Shown in pieces: positions 16,700-24,868 of a DNA stretch of 64,000 bases; position 1 is the first letter of the stretch, and the number at the start of each line of letters is the position of its first letter. The position numbers were made by a program, and so were the translations under genes. The notes beneath the pieces are model-generated. The model worked only from the letters and a program-made list of their open reading frames with translations. It did not search any database and had not been told where the DNA came from. Source of the stretch: SZUA-430 sp040080835. GTDB lineage: Bacteria > Pseudomonadota > Alphaproteobacteria > Micropepsales > Micropepsaceae. The stretch covers positions 176,622 through 240,621 of the forward strand of contig JBEBHP010000006.1 in the NCBI GenBank assembly GCA_040080835.1, read 5' to 3'.

Positions 16700-17260
16700 A
16701 TGAACAGTGTGGGCGACGTCCTCATTCTCCTCGAACGAATTGGCCGCATTTTGCAGAGCGACGGCCATTCCCAAGGACTGAAACCCACCCAGTGGGAGGC
16801 CTTGCGCTATTTCGCGCGGGCGAATCGGTTTTCGCGCTCGCCTTCGGCTCTAACCGCCTATCTCGGCATGACAAAAGGCACCGTATCGCAGACGATTAGC
16901 GCACTGGAGAAAAAGGGGCTAATCGAAAAGGCGATCGGCGACGCCGACCGGCGGCAAATTAAGATCGAGGTGACAGCGAAAGGGGAGAAGCTGATCAAAC
17001 GCGATCCGCTGGAAGCCGTGGCAGCGGCGCTTTCCCGATTGCCCGCAAGCCAGCGCCGGGAGTTGGAAGGCGACCTCAGTCAATTCCTGCGAGCGATCCT
17101 ACGGCAAAGAGGAGGACGCCCGTTCGGCGCGTGCAAGACCTGCTTTTATTTCCGAAAGAATGCGGAAGCCCGCGCACCCCACAGGTGCGGGCTACTCTTG
17201 GAACCGCTCTCGGCGACAGACAGCGAAATGATCTGCGTCGAACACGAAGAAGCGGCGTGA
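16700..17260 (+). CDS. MarR-family regulator with C-terminal cysteine cluster
   Basis: A 186-residue winged-helix regulator. Residues about 30-105 hold the MarR DNA-binding domain (recognition helix near TKGTVSQTISALEKKGLI, wing DADRRQIKIEV). Beyond the usual MarR length is a cysteine cluster: C145-x2-C148-x14-C163-x15-C179 (GACKTC, HRCGLL, MICVE), which fits a zinc, iron-sulfur or thiol switch. No strong ribosome site is present. Its divergent neighbour is a CxxC thioredoxin-like protein, supporting a redox or metal-stress role. A broken homologue with the same four cysteines lies at 5881-6319. Confidence 0.88.
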   Translation: MNSVGDVLILLERIGRILQSDGHSQGLKPTQWEALRYFARANRFSRSPSALTAYLGMTKGTVSQTISALEKKGLIEKAIGDADRRQIKIEVTAKGEKLIKRDPLEAVAAALSRLPASQRRELEGDLSQFLRAILRQRGGRPFGACKTCFYFRKNAEARAPHRCGLLLEPLSATDSEMICVEHEEAA

Positions 17261-17337
17261 TGCTCGCGAACGCCGGCGTCGCGATCTCCATGGACGGACG
17301 GGGCCGGTGCAGGGACAACATCGAACGCCTGTAGCGG

Positions 17338-17620
17338 TCACTGAAGTTCTTCAATTTCTTTGCGGGCAACCGCGTTGGGCCTGCCCGCCAGCATCGACAA
17401 CAGCGCAACATTGTCGGTCGCGTCGAGAAACGGGATTAGAAAGGGGACCTGGAAGATAAACCCGATCTGGTCGCGCACTTTCCAGCCATTGTCGTAGATC
17501 GTCTGTTCGCCGATGCCCATCCGGCCCGACGTCGGTTCGATCATCGCGCCGAGACATTTGAGAGGCTAGCTCTTGCCCGAGCCTGATCAGCCCAACGACG
17601 AGAGCGACTTGCCTAATGTC
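17338..17620 (-). pseudogene. ABC transporter ATPase remnant (LolD/DevA-like)
   Basis: Read on the - strand, a degenerate P-loop (SGSGKS, interrupted by stop codons) is followed by LGAMIEPTSGRMGIGEQ and IGFIFQVPFLIPFLDATDNV, the Q-loop region of lipoprotein-type or macrolide-type exporters. The frame ends soon after AGRP, before the signature and Walker B. Stops in the P-loop and the missing half make it non-functional. Confidence 0.75.
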
Positions 17621-17847
17621 GGATGTCTGCACGTCGCTCTCATCCGCTGAATATCGGACGAGCGCGCGCCCGGCAGTTTGTTCAGCAAATTGATGCGCGT
17701 CGTGCAGACGGTCCTTGGCGGCAAGGCAAGCACGCGGAAAGCCAAGCAGCGGGTGATCGGCGGGGAGGCCCGCTAGTACCAAGTTTCAGAATTTGGTGCG
17801 TTGCATTTGCACTATCCCCGCGTTTGTCATCGTGATTCATCATCGAG

Positions 17848-18460
17848 ATGGTACCAGTTGCAATCGAGGTTCGGCTGAAGCCGAAGGAGCGCGCGGAGCT
17901 GGAGGCTCGGCGTCGCGCGGCGACCACTGAACAGCGACAGCTGTTGAGAATACGCATTGTTCTGGAGGCGGCCCAAGGGTCGAGTACATGCGAGATTGCT
18001 CGCGAGCTCGATACCATGCCCACCACTATGAGCCTGCGGCGGGGGCGCTTTGCCTTCGATCGGCTCGCGGGGCTTGAGGGTCTGCCACGATCCGGTACGC
18101 CGGCGATCTACCGCGAAGCCACCGACAAACGCATTCGCGAGGTGCTGGACCACCCGCCGCCCAAGGGCCTGGTACGTTGGAACGGGCGGCTGGTCGCACG
18201 GATGCTGGGCGATGTTGATGTGCGGTACGTCTGGCGCTCCTTGCGCAAGCAGAAGATCGATCTCGCCGGCCGCAAGATCTGGTGCGAGAGCAACATCCGC
18301 AGTTCGCGGCCAAAGCTGCCGATGTGGTCGGCCTGTATATGGCCCCAGCCGCGCCGATGGTCTCCGTTATGATGCCGTCGATGTCCTTGACGAGCGAAGC
18401 ACGCGAATCGTCGCTCAGTGCGCCTTGCGGTATAGTGGCTCGATCTTGAACCGTGGCGTG
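17848..18460 (+). pseudogene. IS630-family transposase remnant
   Basis: The first 140 codons match the N-terminal HTH part of IS630-type transposases (VRLKPKERAELEARRRA, RIRIVLEAAQGSSTCEIAREL, GLPRSGTPAIY). After about 18285 the frame shifts and the next frame gives the expected PQFAAKAADVVGLYMAPP, then decays. No intact DDE core follows. It is a dead insertion-sequence fragment. Confidence 0.75.
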
Positions 18461-18659
18461 TCTGGTTTGATGCCGCCGACATAGAAGAAGCCGTTCGGAA
18501 CTTCATTTGAATGCATCCAAGCGATCGCCTGCGCAGCAGGATTGCCGATATCGGCTCCCTCCGCCTTCAGCAATGTGTCACTCAGTCGCTTCCTCAGGCA
18601 TCACAAGCCGAATTGTCGGGCGCGCCTGCCGAGGCGGTCACGGTGATCGTCAGCATGAG

Positions 18660-18849
18660 GGGCTGTCATCTCACTGCCAAAAGCAAGGCGTTGATGCCAG
18701 TCTTGGTGGCTCTGATGCAATGGGGGGAAGATTGGGTTTTCGAGGGCGACGGGCCGCTGCGTATCCTCGACGCCGAACGGCAAGAGCCAATTAGAAAGCT
18801 CGGAGCAGAGGCGTCTGACGGCCGCCACCTCGACATCGCCGACTTTTGA
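18660..18849 (+). pseudogene. HxlR-family regulator, C-terminal fragment
   Basis: The translation HLTAKSKALMPVLVALMQWG, then EDWVFEGDGPL, is the wing and C-terminal helix signature of HxlR-type winged-helix regulators. The N-terminal HTH is absent upstream, where no homologous frame is seen. It ends at a normal stop (18847-18849). A truncated, probably inactive gene. Confidence 0.65.
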
Positions 18850-19013
18850 TTCAAGCCCGGTAGAAGTGCCGACCAAGCGACGCTGGCGCGGTTCAAACGC
18901 GAACTCTGCCGCGTACCAGTTCGGGCAAGCTGAGCCGCACCAGGGCCAAGCAGCTCTATCTTTCGGACGAAGTCCAGCCGTTGAAGCTGCTCGAAGCGGT
19001 TCGACTTCGCGCA

Positions 19014-20639
19014 TCAGGCCAGCGCTGGCGCGGCGCGTTCGATGATCGCACGGCAATCCACCGTTTGCGCAAAAGCTCCATAGGCCATGCCGCGTTCCTT
19101 GAGCCGCAGCGCGCAGAATGCATCGGCCAGCGGGCTTTCCCATTCGAGCAGCACCGCCGCCTGCGCCGCCAGCGCCGCCCATTCGACGCCGAGCCTTGCG
19201 GTGCTTTCGCTAGCCCGCCTCAGGTCAAAACGCGCGAGCCATGCGTCATAGGCGGCGTGTTTGCCGCGCTGCGAGATCAGCCAGCCCTGCAAAGCCTCGG
19301 CCGATCCTGGCTCGCGGTGGAGCGCGCGCAGCACATCGAGCGCGATGACATTGCCCGACCCTTCCCAGATCGCGTTGAGCGGCGACTGGCGGAACAGCCG
19401 CGGCATCGGCCCGTTTTCGACATAGCCGCCGCCGCCATGCGCCTCCATCGCCTCGTAGGCGACGCCCGGCGCGCGCTTGCACACCCAGTATTTGGCGATC
19501 GGGGTGAGCAGGCGGCTGAGCGCCTCGCCCGCATCGAAGCTCTGCGCCAGCCGCATCCCCAGCATGGTCGCTGCCTCGCTCTCAAGCGCCAGATCGGCGA
19601 GCAATGCAGCCATCGCGGGCTGATCGACCAGGTGCTTCTGGAAGGCGCTGCGGTGTGTGCAATGCCAGATTGCCTGCGCCACGCCCGCGCGCATCTGCGC
19701 CGCCGACCCGAGCACGCAATCGAGCCTGGTGTGCTGGACCATCTGGATGATCGTGGCGACGCCGCGCCCCTCGGGCCCCACCCTGCGGGCGAGCGCGGCG
19801 TGATACTCGATCTCGGACGAGGCGTTCGAGCGGTCACCCAACTTGTCCTTGAGCCGCATCACCCTGAAACCGGCATTGCGGGTCCCGTCGGGGAGCCAGC
19901 GCGGCAGCAGGAAGCAGGTCAGCCCGCCCTCGGTGTAGGCCAGCGTCAGGAAGGCATCGCACATCGGTGCCGAACAGAACCATTTGTGCCCGTTGATGAC
20001 ATACCAGTCCTCATCACCGGTGGGTGCGGCGCGCGAAGTGTTGGCGCGTACATCCGATCCGCCCTGCTTTTCGGTCATCGCCATGCCGATCGTGACCCCG
20101 GCCTTCTCGCTCGCCGGGCGCACGGCAGGATCGTAGCGCGCGCCGGTGATCCTGGGCACCCATTCGTCCGCCACCACCGCTTCCGCGCGCAGCGCCGGAA
20201 CTGCGGCATAGGTCATCGTCATCGGACAGCTCGTCCCCGAATCGACCTGCGTGGTGAGGTAGAGAATGGCCCCATGCAGCACATGGCCCGCCGCGCTGCC
20301 GTCCCAGCCGCTCGCGGCGAAACCGCTTTCGAGGCCAAGCTGCATCAGTTGGTGATAGGCGGGGTGAAAGCGCACCTCGTCGATCCGCCTGCCATGGCGA
20401 TCATGCGTATCGAGCACGGGCAATTGGCGGTTGGCATCCTCGCCCCAGCCGATCACCTCGGCCGATCCGCAAAGCCTGCCCAGCTGATCGAGCCGCGAGT
20501 CATGCGCGCCGCCGCTCGCACAGCGCACCGCCTGCATCAGCGCTTGATCGCCGCCATAGAGTGATGCCCCTTCGAGTGTCGGGGGCTGGTTGAACACCTC
20601 ATGCGTATCTAGTTCACTCAACGGTTTCCGGCTGGACAT
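19014..20639 (-). CDS. AidB-type acyl-CoA dehydrogenase homologue
   Basis: A 541-residue protein of the AidB branch. Features are CPMTMTYAAVPAL, MAMTEKQGGSDVRAN and HKWFCSAP (FAD domain), DKLGDRSNASSEIEY, and the C-terminal EAHGGGGYVENGPMPRLFR with WEGSGNVIALDVLRAL, the hallmark of AidB, which extends to an additional helical C-terminal domain. E. coli AidB is a DNA-binding flavoprotein of the alkylation response. An AAGGACGAGG ribosome site precedes the ATG. It is intact, stands alone among remnants and is bordered by the duplicated operon fragment, so it may have arrived with the rearrangement. Confidence 0.9.
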   Translation of the reverse strand: MSSRKPLSELDTHEVFNQPPTLEGASLYGGDQALMQAVRCASGGAHDSRLDQLGRLCGSAEVIGWGEDANRQLPVLDTHDRHGRRIDEVRFHPAYHQLMQLGLESGFAASGWDGSAAGHVLHGAILYLTTQVDSGTSCPMTMTYAAVPALRAEAVVADEWVPRITGARYDPAVRPASEKAGVTIGMAMTEKQGGSDVRANTSRAAPTGDEDWYVINGHKWFCSAPMCDAFLTLAYTEGGLTCFLLPRWLPDGTRNAGFRVMRLKDKLGDRSNASSEIEYHAALARRVGPEGRGVATIIQMVQHTRLDCVLGSAAQMRAGVAQAIWHCTHRSAFQKHLVDQPAMAALLADLALESEAATMLGMRLAQSFDAGEALSRLLTPIAKYWVCKRAPGVAYEAMEAHGGGGYVENGPMPRLFRQSPLNAIWEGSGNVIALDVLRALHREPGSAEALQGWLISQRGKHAAYDAWLARFDLRRASESTARLGVEWAALAAQAAVLLEWESPLADAFCALRLKERGMAYGAFAQTVDCRAIIERAAPALA

Positions 20640-20850
20640 GCCTCGTCCTTTCTACTTGATGGTGCCCGCTCTGGCCGCGCTAGGTCATATCCTGGGCAAA
20701 CAAAAAATGGACGCCGCGCGCTCCCGCAGAAATAAAGGCCTTACTGCAAATAAAACGGTCGCGCAAAAGACAGCTTCTGCTCACAAGATAATAGCAGTGT
20801 TGACAGGCCAGGTCGCGTCTTTCAGAGAAGTGCGCGTCGCAAGCTGGAAT
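20640..20850. other. Promoter region between aidB-like gene and duplication
   Basis: About 210 bases, more AT-rich than the flanks, with no gene. It must hold the promoter of the - strand AidB-like gene. A TTGACA word on the + strand lacks a good -10 partner. Confidence 0.35.
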
Positions 20851-21433
20851 CGCGACTGCAAGGTCATCGAATGGGGCGAGGGCGTGAACGAGTTGCAGCG
20901 CGAAATGATCTTCGAGGCGGCGGTCGCGGGCTATCGGCCCTGACTTGGCGCAGTCATAACGGGAGGAATTGGAAATGGCCGACAACGAAAAGATCGTCCG
21001 CGACTTCATCACTGCCTGGTCGCGGCTAAACGTCGACGAGATCGTCTCGTAGTTCGCCGAGGACGGCGTCTATCACAACATGCCGACCCAGCCGGTGAAG
21101 GGCCACGCGGCCTTGCGCCAATTCATCGCCACGTTCCTAAAGATGTGGTCGAAGACTGATTGGGACGTGCTCAACATCATATCTAAGGGCAACGTCGTGA
21201 TCGCCGAACGGCTCGACCGTACGGTGGCGATGGGCAAGAACGTCAACCTGCCATGCTGCGGCGTGTTCGAGATGGAAAACGGCAAGATCAAGGTCTGGCG
21301 CGACTATTTCGACATGGGAACCTACATGAAGGCACTACAGGCGTAAACCTCGTGTGACGGCCGCTGGCCTCAAGAGGCTGCGGAGAAGAGGATTGGGGAG
21401 GCGGCCAGCTGGATTATGGGTGCGACGAAGCTC
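20851..21433 (+). repeat. Segmental duplication, copy 2 (decayed)
   Basis: Matches 14311-14892: the last 93 bp of the acyl-CoA dehydrogenase reading frame, a copy of the epoxide-hydrolase-like gene, and 87 bp beyond. The copies differ by scattered substitutions, mostly silent in the hydrolase, implying an old duplication. Confidence 0.9.
20975..21346 (+). pseudogene. Epoxide-hydrolase-like gene copy, nonsense-mutated
   Basis: A second copy of the LEH-like gene, 124 codons long like the first, with its own GGGAGGAA site. Codon 26 is TAG (21050-21052), where the intact copy has AAC (Asn). The active-site residues downstream (Tyr, Asn, Arg, Asp, Trp, Asp) remain, and most differences from copy 1 are conservative. 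Unless re-initiation occurs at the MPTQP methionine (21080), which would lose the Tyr/Asn pair, it is inactive. Confidence 0.85.
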
Positions 21434-21469
21434 TTGGTGGAAGATATTTTGCCGGAGAGTCGGAATCAG

Positions 21470-21966
21470 CCCGGCGACATAAAATTGGAAGAAGGAGTAT
21501 GACGGCTTGCTTCCGTCAGAGATGCGGCGTCTGAAGCAATTGGAAGATGAGAACGGCAAGCTGAAGAAATTGGTCGCGGACTTGTCGCTCGACAAGGAAA
21601 TGCTTCAAGATATGATACGCCGAACACTATGAGGCCTGATCGCAAAAGCAAGCTGGTGGATGCCATTTGCAATGATGGAAAGTGTAGATCCGGCGTTCGT
21701 GCCGGGTTCTCGAATTTGACACTTCATCTTATCACTACAAGGCCCGCCGGCGTGATCAGGTCCATGAGGAAAAGCGCATCAAGGAGATTTGCGACACGCG
21801 GGTTCGCTATGGGCATCGACGTATGCATGTCATGTTGAGAAGAGACGGTCTTTCAATCAGCATGAACCGGACCCGTCGTATCTATCGCGAATTAGGCTTA
21901 CAATTGCGCAACAAAACGCCGAAGCGGCGGGTCACCAAGCTCGGCGGCTCACGCGTAAGCGCGTGA
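21470..21966 (+). pseudogene. IS3-family OrfA end and OrfB start, decayed
   Basis: Frame 21483-21632 encodes the C-terminal leucine-zipper part of OrfA (MRRLKQLEDENGKLKKLVAD, then LSLDKEMLQDM). After it, frames further on give the OrfB N-terminus (YHYKARRRDQ, VRYGHRRMHVMLRRDGLSI, LGLQLRNKTPKRRV), ending at 21966. The DDE core is missing. A C-terminal fragment of the same group lies at 15455-15745. Confidence 0.8.
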
Positions 21967-22298
21967 CGCCTCGCACGATCGACCACCCGCGCACGACCGG
22001 TATGCTTGCATGCGATTGCGGTCGTTTCCTCGCCACTCAATTCAATCGTCAGGCGCTGCTGTTGGTTTTAAGGGCGGCGACGCTGTTCAGTTGAAGGCTC
22101 GTCGGTTGCCGGACTTCACCGACGCCCTGGCTGGCGGTGTCGCCACGGGCCTAGTCGTGCGGCAGCCGGACGACTGGCACGTGAATTTGCATCACGGACC
22201 GATGATCGCGGGGACGTCAACGACACCACATGCGGGTATTCGGGAACCTTTCGTCGACGTTTCGCATCAAACGGGCATCGCAACCACGAGGAACGCCG
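21967..22298. other. Intergenic upstream of folE
   Basis: About 330 bases with only short frames. It should contain the folE promoter; no clear -35/-10 pair was identified. Confidence 0.35.
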
Positions 22299-22955
22299 AT
22301 GTTCGCGATCACACAATCATCTGCCGACGAATCCATTGACGGCAACCACAACAAAGACGGCTACCGCTCCGTACTTGTTCCCGAACTTCGCCAGCGACCA
22401 GCCCGTGCTGAAGCAGAAGCCGCGGTGCGTGTCCTGATTGGTTGGGCCGGCGACGATCCATACCGCGAGGGATTGAGGGCGACCCCCGGGCGGGTGACAC
22501 GCGCCTATGAGGAATGGTTCTCTGGCTACAGCCAAGACCCGGCCGAAATCCTCAAGCGCACCTTTGGCGACGTGGCGGGTTATAATGAAATCGTGCTGTT
22601 GCGTGATATCCCAGTGGAATCGACCTGCGAGCACCATATGGCGACGATCCGCGGCGTGGCGCATCTCGCCTATCTGCCGAAGGAACGGGTGGTTGGGATC
22701 TCGAAGCTCGCCAGGCTCGTCGATGCTTTTGGCCGGCGGCTACAAATCCAGGAGCGTCTGACAGCAGAAATCGCCGACGCCCTGGAGAGTGCGCTGCAAC
22801 CGCGTGGCGTAGCCGTCATCATCGAGGCGACCCACGAGTGCATGTCGTCGCGCGGCGTACACAAGCATGGCGCCACGCTCGCAACCCGCCAATTCCGCGG
22901 TGTGTTCAAGCAACAGGCGGCGCGGCGCGAGGTGCTCGCGGCGCTCCAGCTATAG
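22299..22955 (+). CDS. folE: GTP cyclohydrolase I
   Basis: A 218-residue GTP cyclohydrolase I, which converts GTP to 7,8-dihydroneopterin triphosphate for folate or pterin synthesis. The zinc ligands fall at Cys110, His113 and Cys181 (STCEHHM, HECMSSRGV), the same numbers as in the E. coli enzyme. The GTP-binding segments KERVVGISKLARLVDAF and QIQERLTAEIADAL are intact. The start at 22299 has a GAGGAA site; an upstream in-frame ATG at 22230 has none. It precedes an ECF sigma gene by 42 bp. As an extra folE in a mobile neighbourhood it may be a stress-linked paralogue. Confidence 0.93.
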   Translation: MFAITQSSADESIDGNHNKDGYRSVLVPELRQRPARAEAEAAVRVLIGWAGDDPYREGLRATPGRVTRAYEEWFSGYSQDPAEILKRTFGDVAGYNEIVLLRDIPVESTCEHHMATIRGVAHLAYLPKERVVGISKLARLVDAFGRRLQIQERLTAEIADALESALQPRGVAVIIEATHECMSSRGVHKHGATLATRQFRGVFKQQAARREVLAALQL

Positions 22956-22997
22956 GGCTGGGAACTTTGCACGCCATTCGCGCATCAAACTGTTACA

Positions 22998-23711
22998 ATG
23001 CCGGAGATGAACATGCTGAAGCCGAAACGAACCGACCGCGACGCCCTCGACGAGGCCGACCTGGTGCGCCTGGCGCAAGTCGGCGACCGAGACGCCTTTT
23101 GCGTTATCATACAGCGAGCCAATCAGCGCTTGTTCCGTGTCGCCCGAAGCGTCGTGCGCAATGATTCCGAGGCGGAGGACGTATTGCAGGAAACCTATGC
23201 AAGCGCGTTTGCCGCTATTGGCGCTTTCCGAGGCGAGGCCGGCATCATGACATGGCTGACACGCATCACATTGAACGAGGCCCGCGGTCGGCTTCGGCGT
23301 CGCCGGCCAATGGTTGGGCTCGACCAAGTAGAAGCCGCACAAAACAATGGAGCGCAGGTGATACCCTTCCCGACCTCTTTCGGAACCGAAAGCCCGGAGG
23401 TGGACGCCGCGCGAACACAGATTCGCAGACTGATCGAACGCGCTGTCGATGGGCTGCCGGAGGTATTCCGTGTGGTGTTCATCATGCGCGATATCGAGGA
23501 ATGCACCATCGAAGAGACCGCCGCGAACCTCAACCTTAAGCCTGAGACGGTGAAGAGCCGCTTGCACCGCGCCCGTCGGCTATTGCGTCAGGCGCTGGAC
23601 GAGAAACTCGCAAGCACAATGACCGGGGCATTTCCGTTCCTGGGCGCCCGCTGCCGGCGCATTACCGATGCCGTGTTGGAGCGATTGGCGGCTGATGGCC
23701 GTTTGCGCTAG
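22998..23711 (+). CDS. ECF-family RNA polymerase sigma factor
   Basis: A 237-residue extracytoplasmic-function sigma factor. Region 2 (FRVARSVVRNDSEAEDVLQE, then TYASAFAAIGAFRGEAG) and region 4 (LPEVFRVVFIMRDIEECTIE, AANLNLKPETVKSRLHRARR) are well formed, joined by a longer linker; a 35-residue C-terminal tail follows. No anti-sigma gene is adjacent, so the control mechanism is unclear. ATGs at 22998 and 23007 are both possible. It lies 42 bp after folE in the same direction and could share its transcript. Confidence 0.88.
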   Translation: MPEMNMLKPKRTDRDALDEADLVRLAQVGDRDAFCVIIQRANQRLFRVARSVVRNDSEAEDVLQETYASAFAAIGAFRGEAGIMTWLTRITLNEARGRLRRRRPMVGLDQVEAAQNNGAQVIPFPTSFGTESPEVDAARTQIRRLIERAVDGLPEVFRVVFIMRDIEECTIEETAANLNLKPETVKSRLHRARRLLRQALDEKLASTMTGAFPFLGARCRRITDAVLERLAADGRLR

Positions 23712-23731
23712 CCGTTCCCCGATTGGAGCGA

Positions 23732-23833
23732 ATGGTGGCCTTCGTTGAGGTGACACCGACGTTGCTGGTTCGCGACATGGATCATTCGGTCGCCCGATGC
23801 CGCGAGGTGTTATCATTCGGACTTGAGGCATAG
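23732..23833 (+). pseudogene. Glyoxalase/VOC-fold N-terminal remnant
   Basis: A 33-codon frame reading EVTPTLLVRDMDHSVARCRE as a core, the first strand and helix of a vicinal-oxygen-chelate (glyoxalase/bleomycin-resistance) protein. It stops at 23833 where the fold should continue; loosely related residues appear in another frame just after. Probably a truncated, frameshifted gene. Confidence 0.5.
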
Positions 23834-24063
23834 TCGCAAAGACCGTGCATCTGCGTGCCTCGATCTATCTCGTGCCGGAAAGCCCTAACCACCGACAAAC
23901 TGGGCGTTACGATTGCAGAGTTCCCCCCTTTCAAGGTGTTGTCGAACATATCACGAGGGACTGTCGGGAATTTTTGCTCAGTTGGTTACACAGGTTAAAA
24001 GCTGATTCCCTTGCGCGATGCGAATCAGTTGCCAGCTCGTTAGCCGCCGGACTTTGCCGGCGC

Positions 24064-24396
24064 TTAAGCGGGCGGTGCTGTGGGCGCAGGTTGTGCCGGT
24101 GGTGCATCCGGAACCGAAGGTGCGGCCGGCGGCGGCGCTTTAGGACTCATGCCGTGACAGCAACGCATCCCCTCACCGCGCATCATCGGCATATCGAGTC
24201 CGTAAGGCTTGCCACCGCTCATAAATGCGGTGACGACGCCACCGGCGCCAATCGCCGCTATTAGCAACAGCCACAATCCCAGCAGCCGTCCGAACGTCGC
24301 AGTCAGGCCGCTGGTTTTTGATGCCATGAAAAACAACAAAAAGGAGGCGATCAAAAGAAACGTCATCATCCCAATGACAGGAAGCATCATATGCAT
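24064..24396 (-). CDS. Small two-helix membrane protein with Pro/Ala-rich tail
   Basis: About 110 residues, with two hydrophobic segments (about residues 5-27 and 38-58), a loop containing MRGEGMRCCHGM (Met/Cys/His-rich, possibly metal-binding) and a disordered Pro-Ala tail. The start at 24396 is chosen for the GGAGCAAGG sequence before it; an ATG 12 nt upstream is an alternative. No known family is recognised. The Met-Cys-His motif could suggest copper or another soft metal, but this is speculative. Confidence 0.55.
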   Translation of the reverse strand: MHMMLPVIGMMTFLLIASFLLFFMASKTSGLTATFGRLLGLWLLLIAAIGAGGVVTAFMSGGKPYGLDMPMMRGEGMRCCHGMSPKAPPPAAPSVPDAPPAQPAPTAPPA

Positions 24397-24408
24397 GCCT
24401 TGCTCCAT

Positions 24409-24667
24409 TTGTGTATCGCCGCACCGTCCAAGCCATTCGCTGTCGTCGCGTGCCGATCGCTACAGTCATGATACTTGCGCGGCCGATGAAGCACGATTGC
24501 GAACATGTGTTGGTGAGCGCGCCGGATGCGGCATTTGGTATCGAATTCGCTCGTCCGGATGCTGTCGCAGGCGCCATGTTCGCGCGCGGCGCGAAAAGGC
24601 CGGGCAACCCAGTTTGTAATATTGCGGGTCACCGTCCATTCACACGGAAAATGGCTTGATCGCGAGT
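24409..24667. other. Intergenic, nothing recognised
   Basis: About 260 bases with short frames on both strands and no family signature. Confidence 0.3.
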
Positions 24668-24868
24668 TCAAACAACGGGCGATCCGAAGCGCCCTCGACG
24701 CCAATCTTCATCGCGGCCGTACGTTGTGTTTTGCTGGCGGAGCCGAACAGTCGGTCCCAAATCAACACTGACAACGCGCAAACCCAGCCATTTATGGAAC
24801 GGAACAATGGCCAAGGCGGCGTCAAGCTCCGCCCCCTGAAGACCTGGTGGAAAGCCGTCATCGGTCAT
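24668..24868 (-). pseudogene. PaaI-type thioesterase, truncated
   Basis: A 66-codon frame whose first half (PFHKWLGLRVVSVDLGPTVRL minus its ends) is the N-terminal strand-helix of hot-dog thioesterases of the PaaI group. The expected hGG/hot-dog helix never follows, and homology decays near 24750. The ATG overlaps the end of the alpha/beta-hydrolase gene by 11 nt, showing it was the second cistron of that unit. Confidence 0.55.

Noticed and set aside
18981..20564. 527-codon open frame antisense to the AidB-like gene
   Set aside because: The opposite strand encodes a clear full-length AidB-type protein with a ribosome site; this frame has none.
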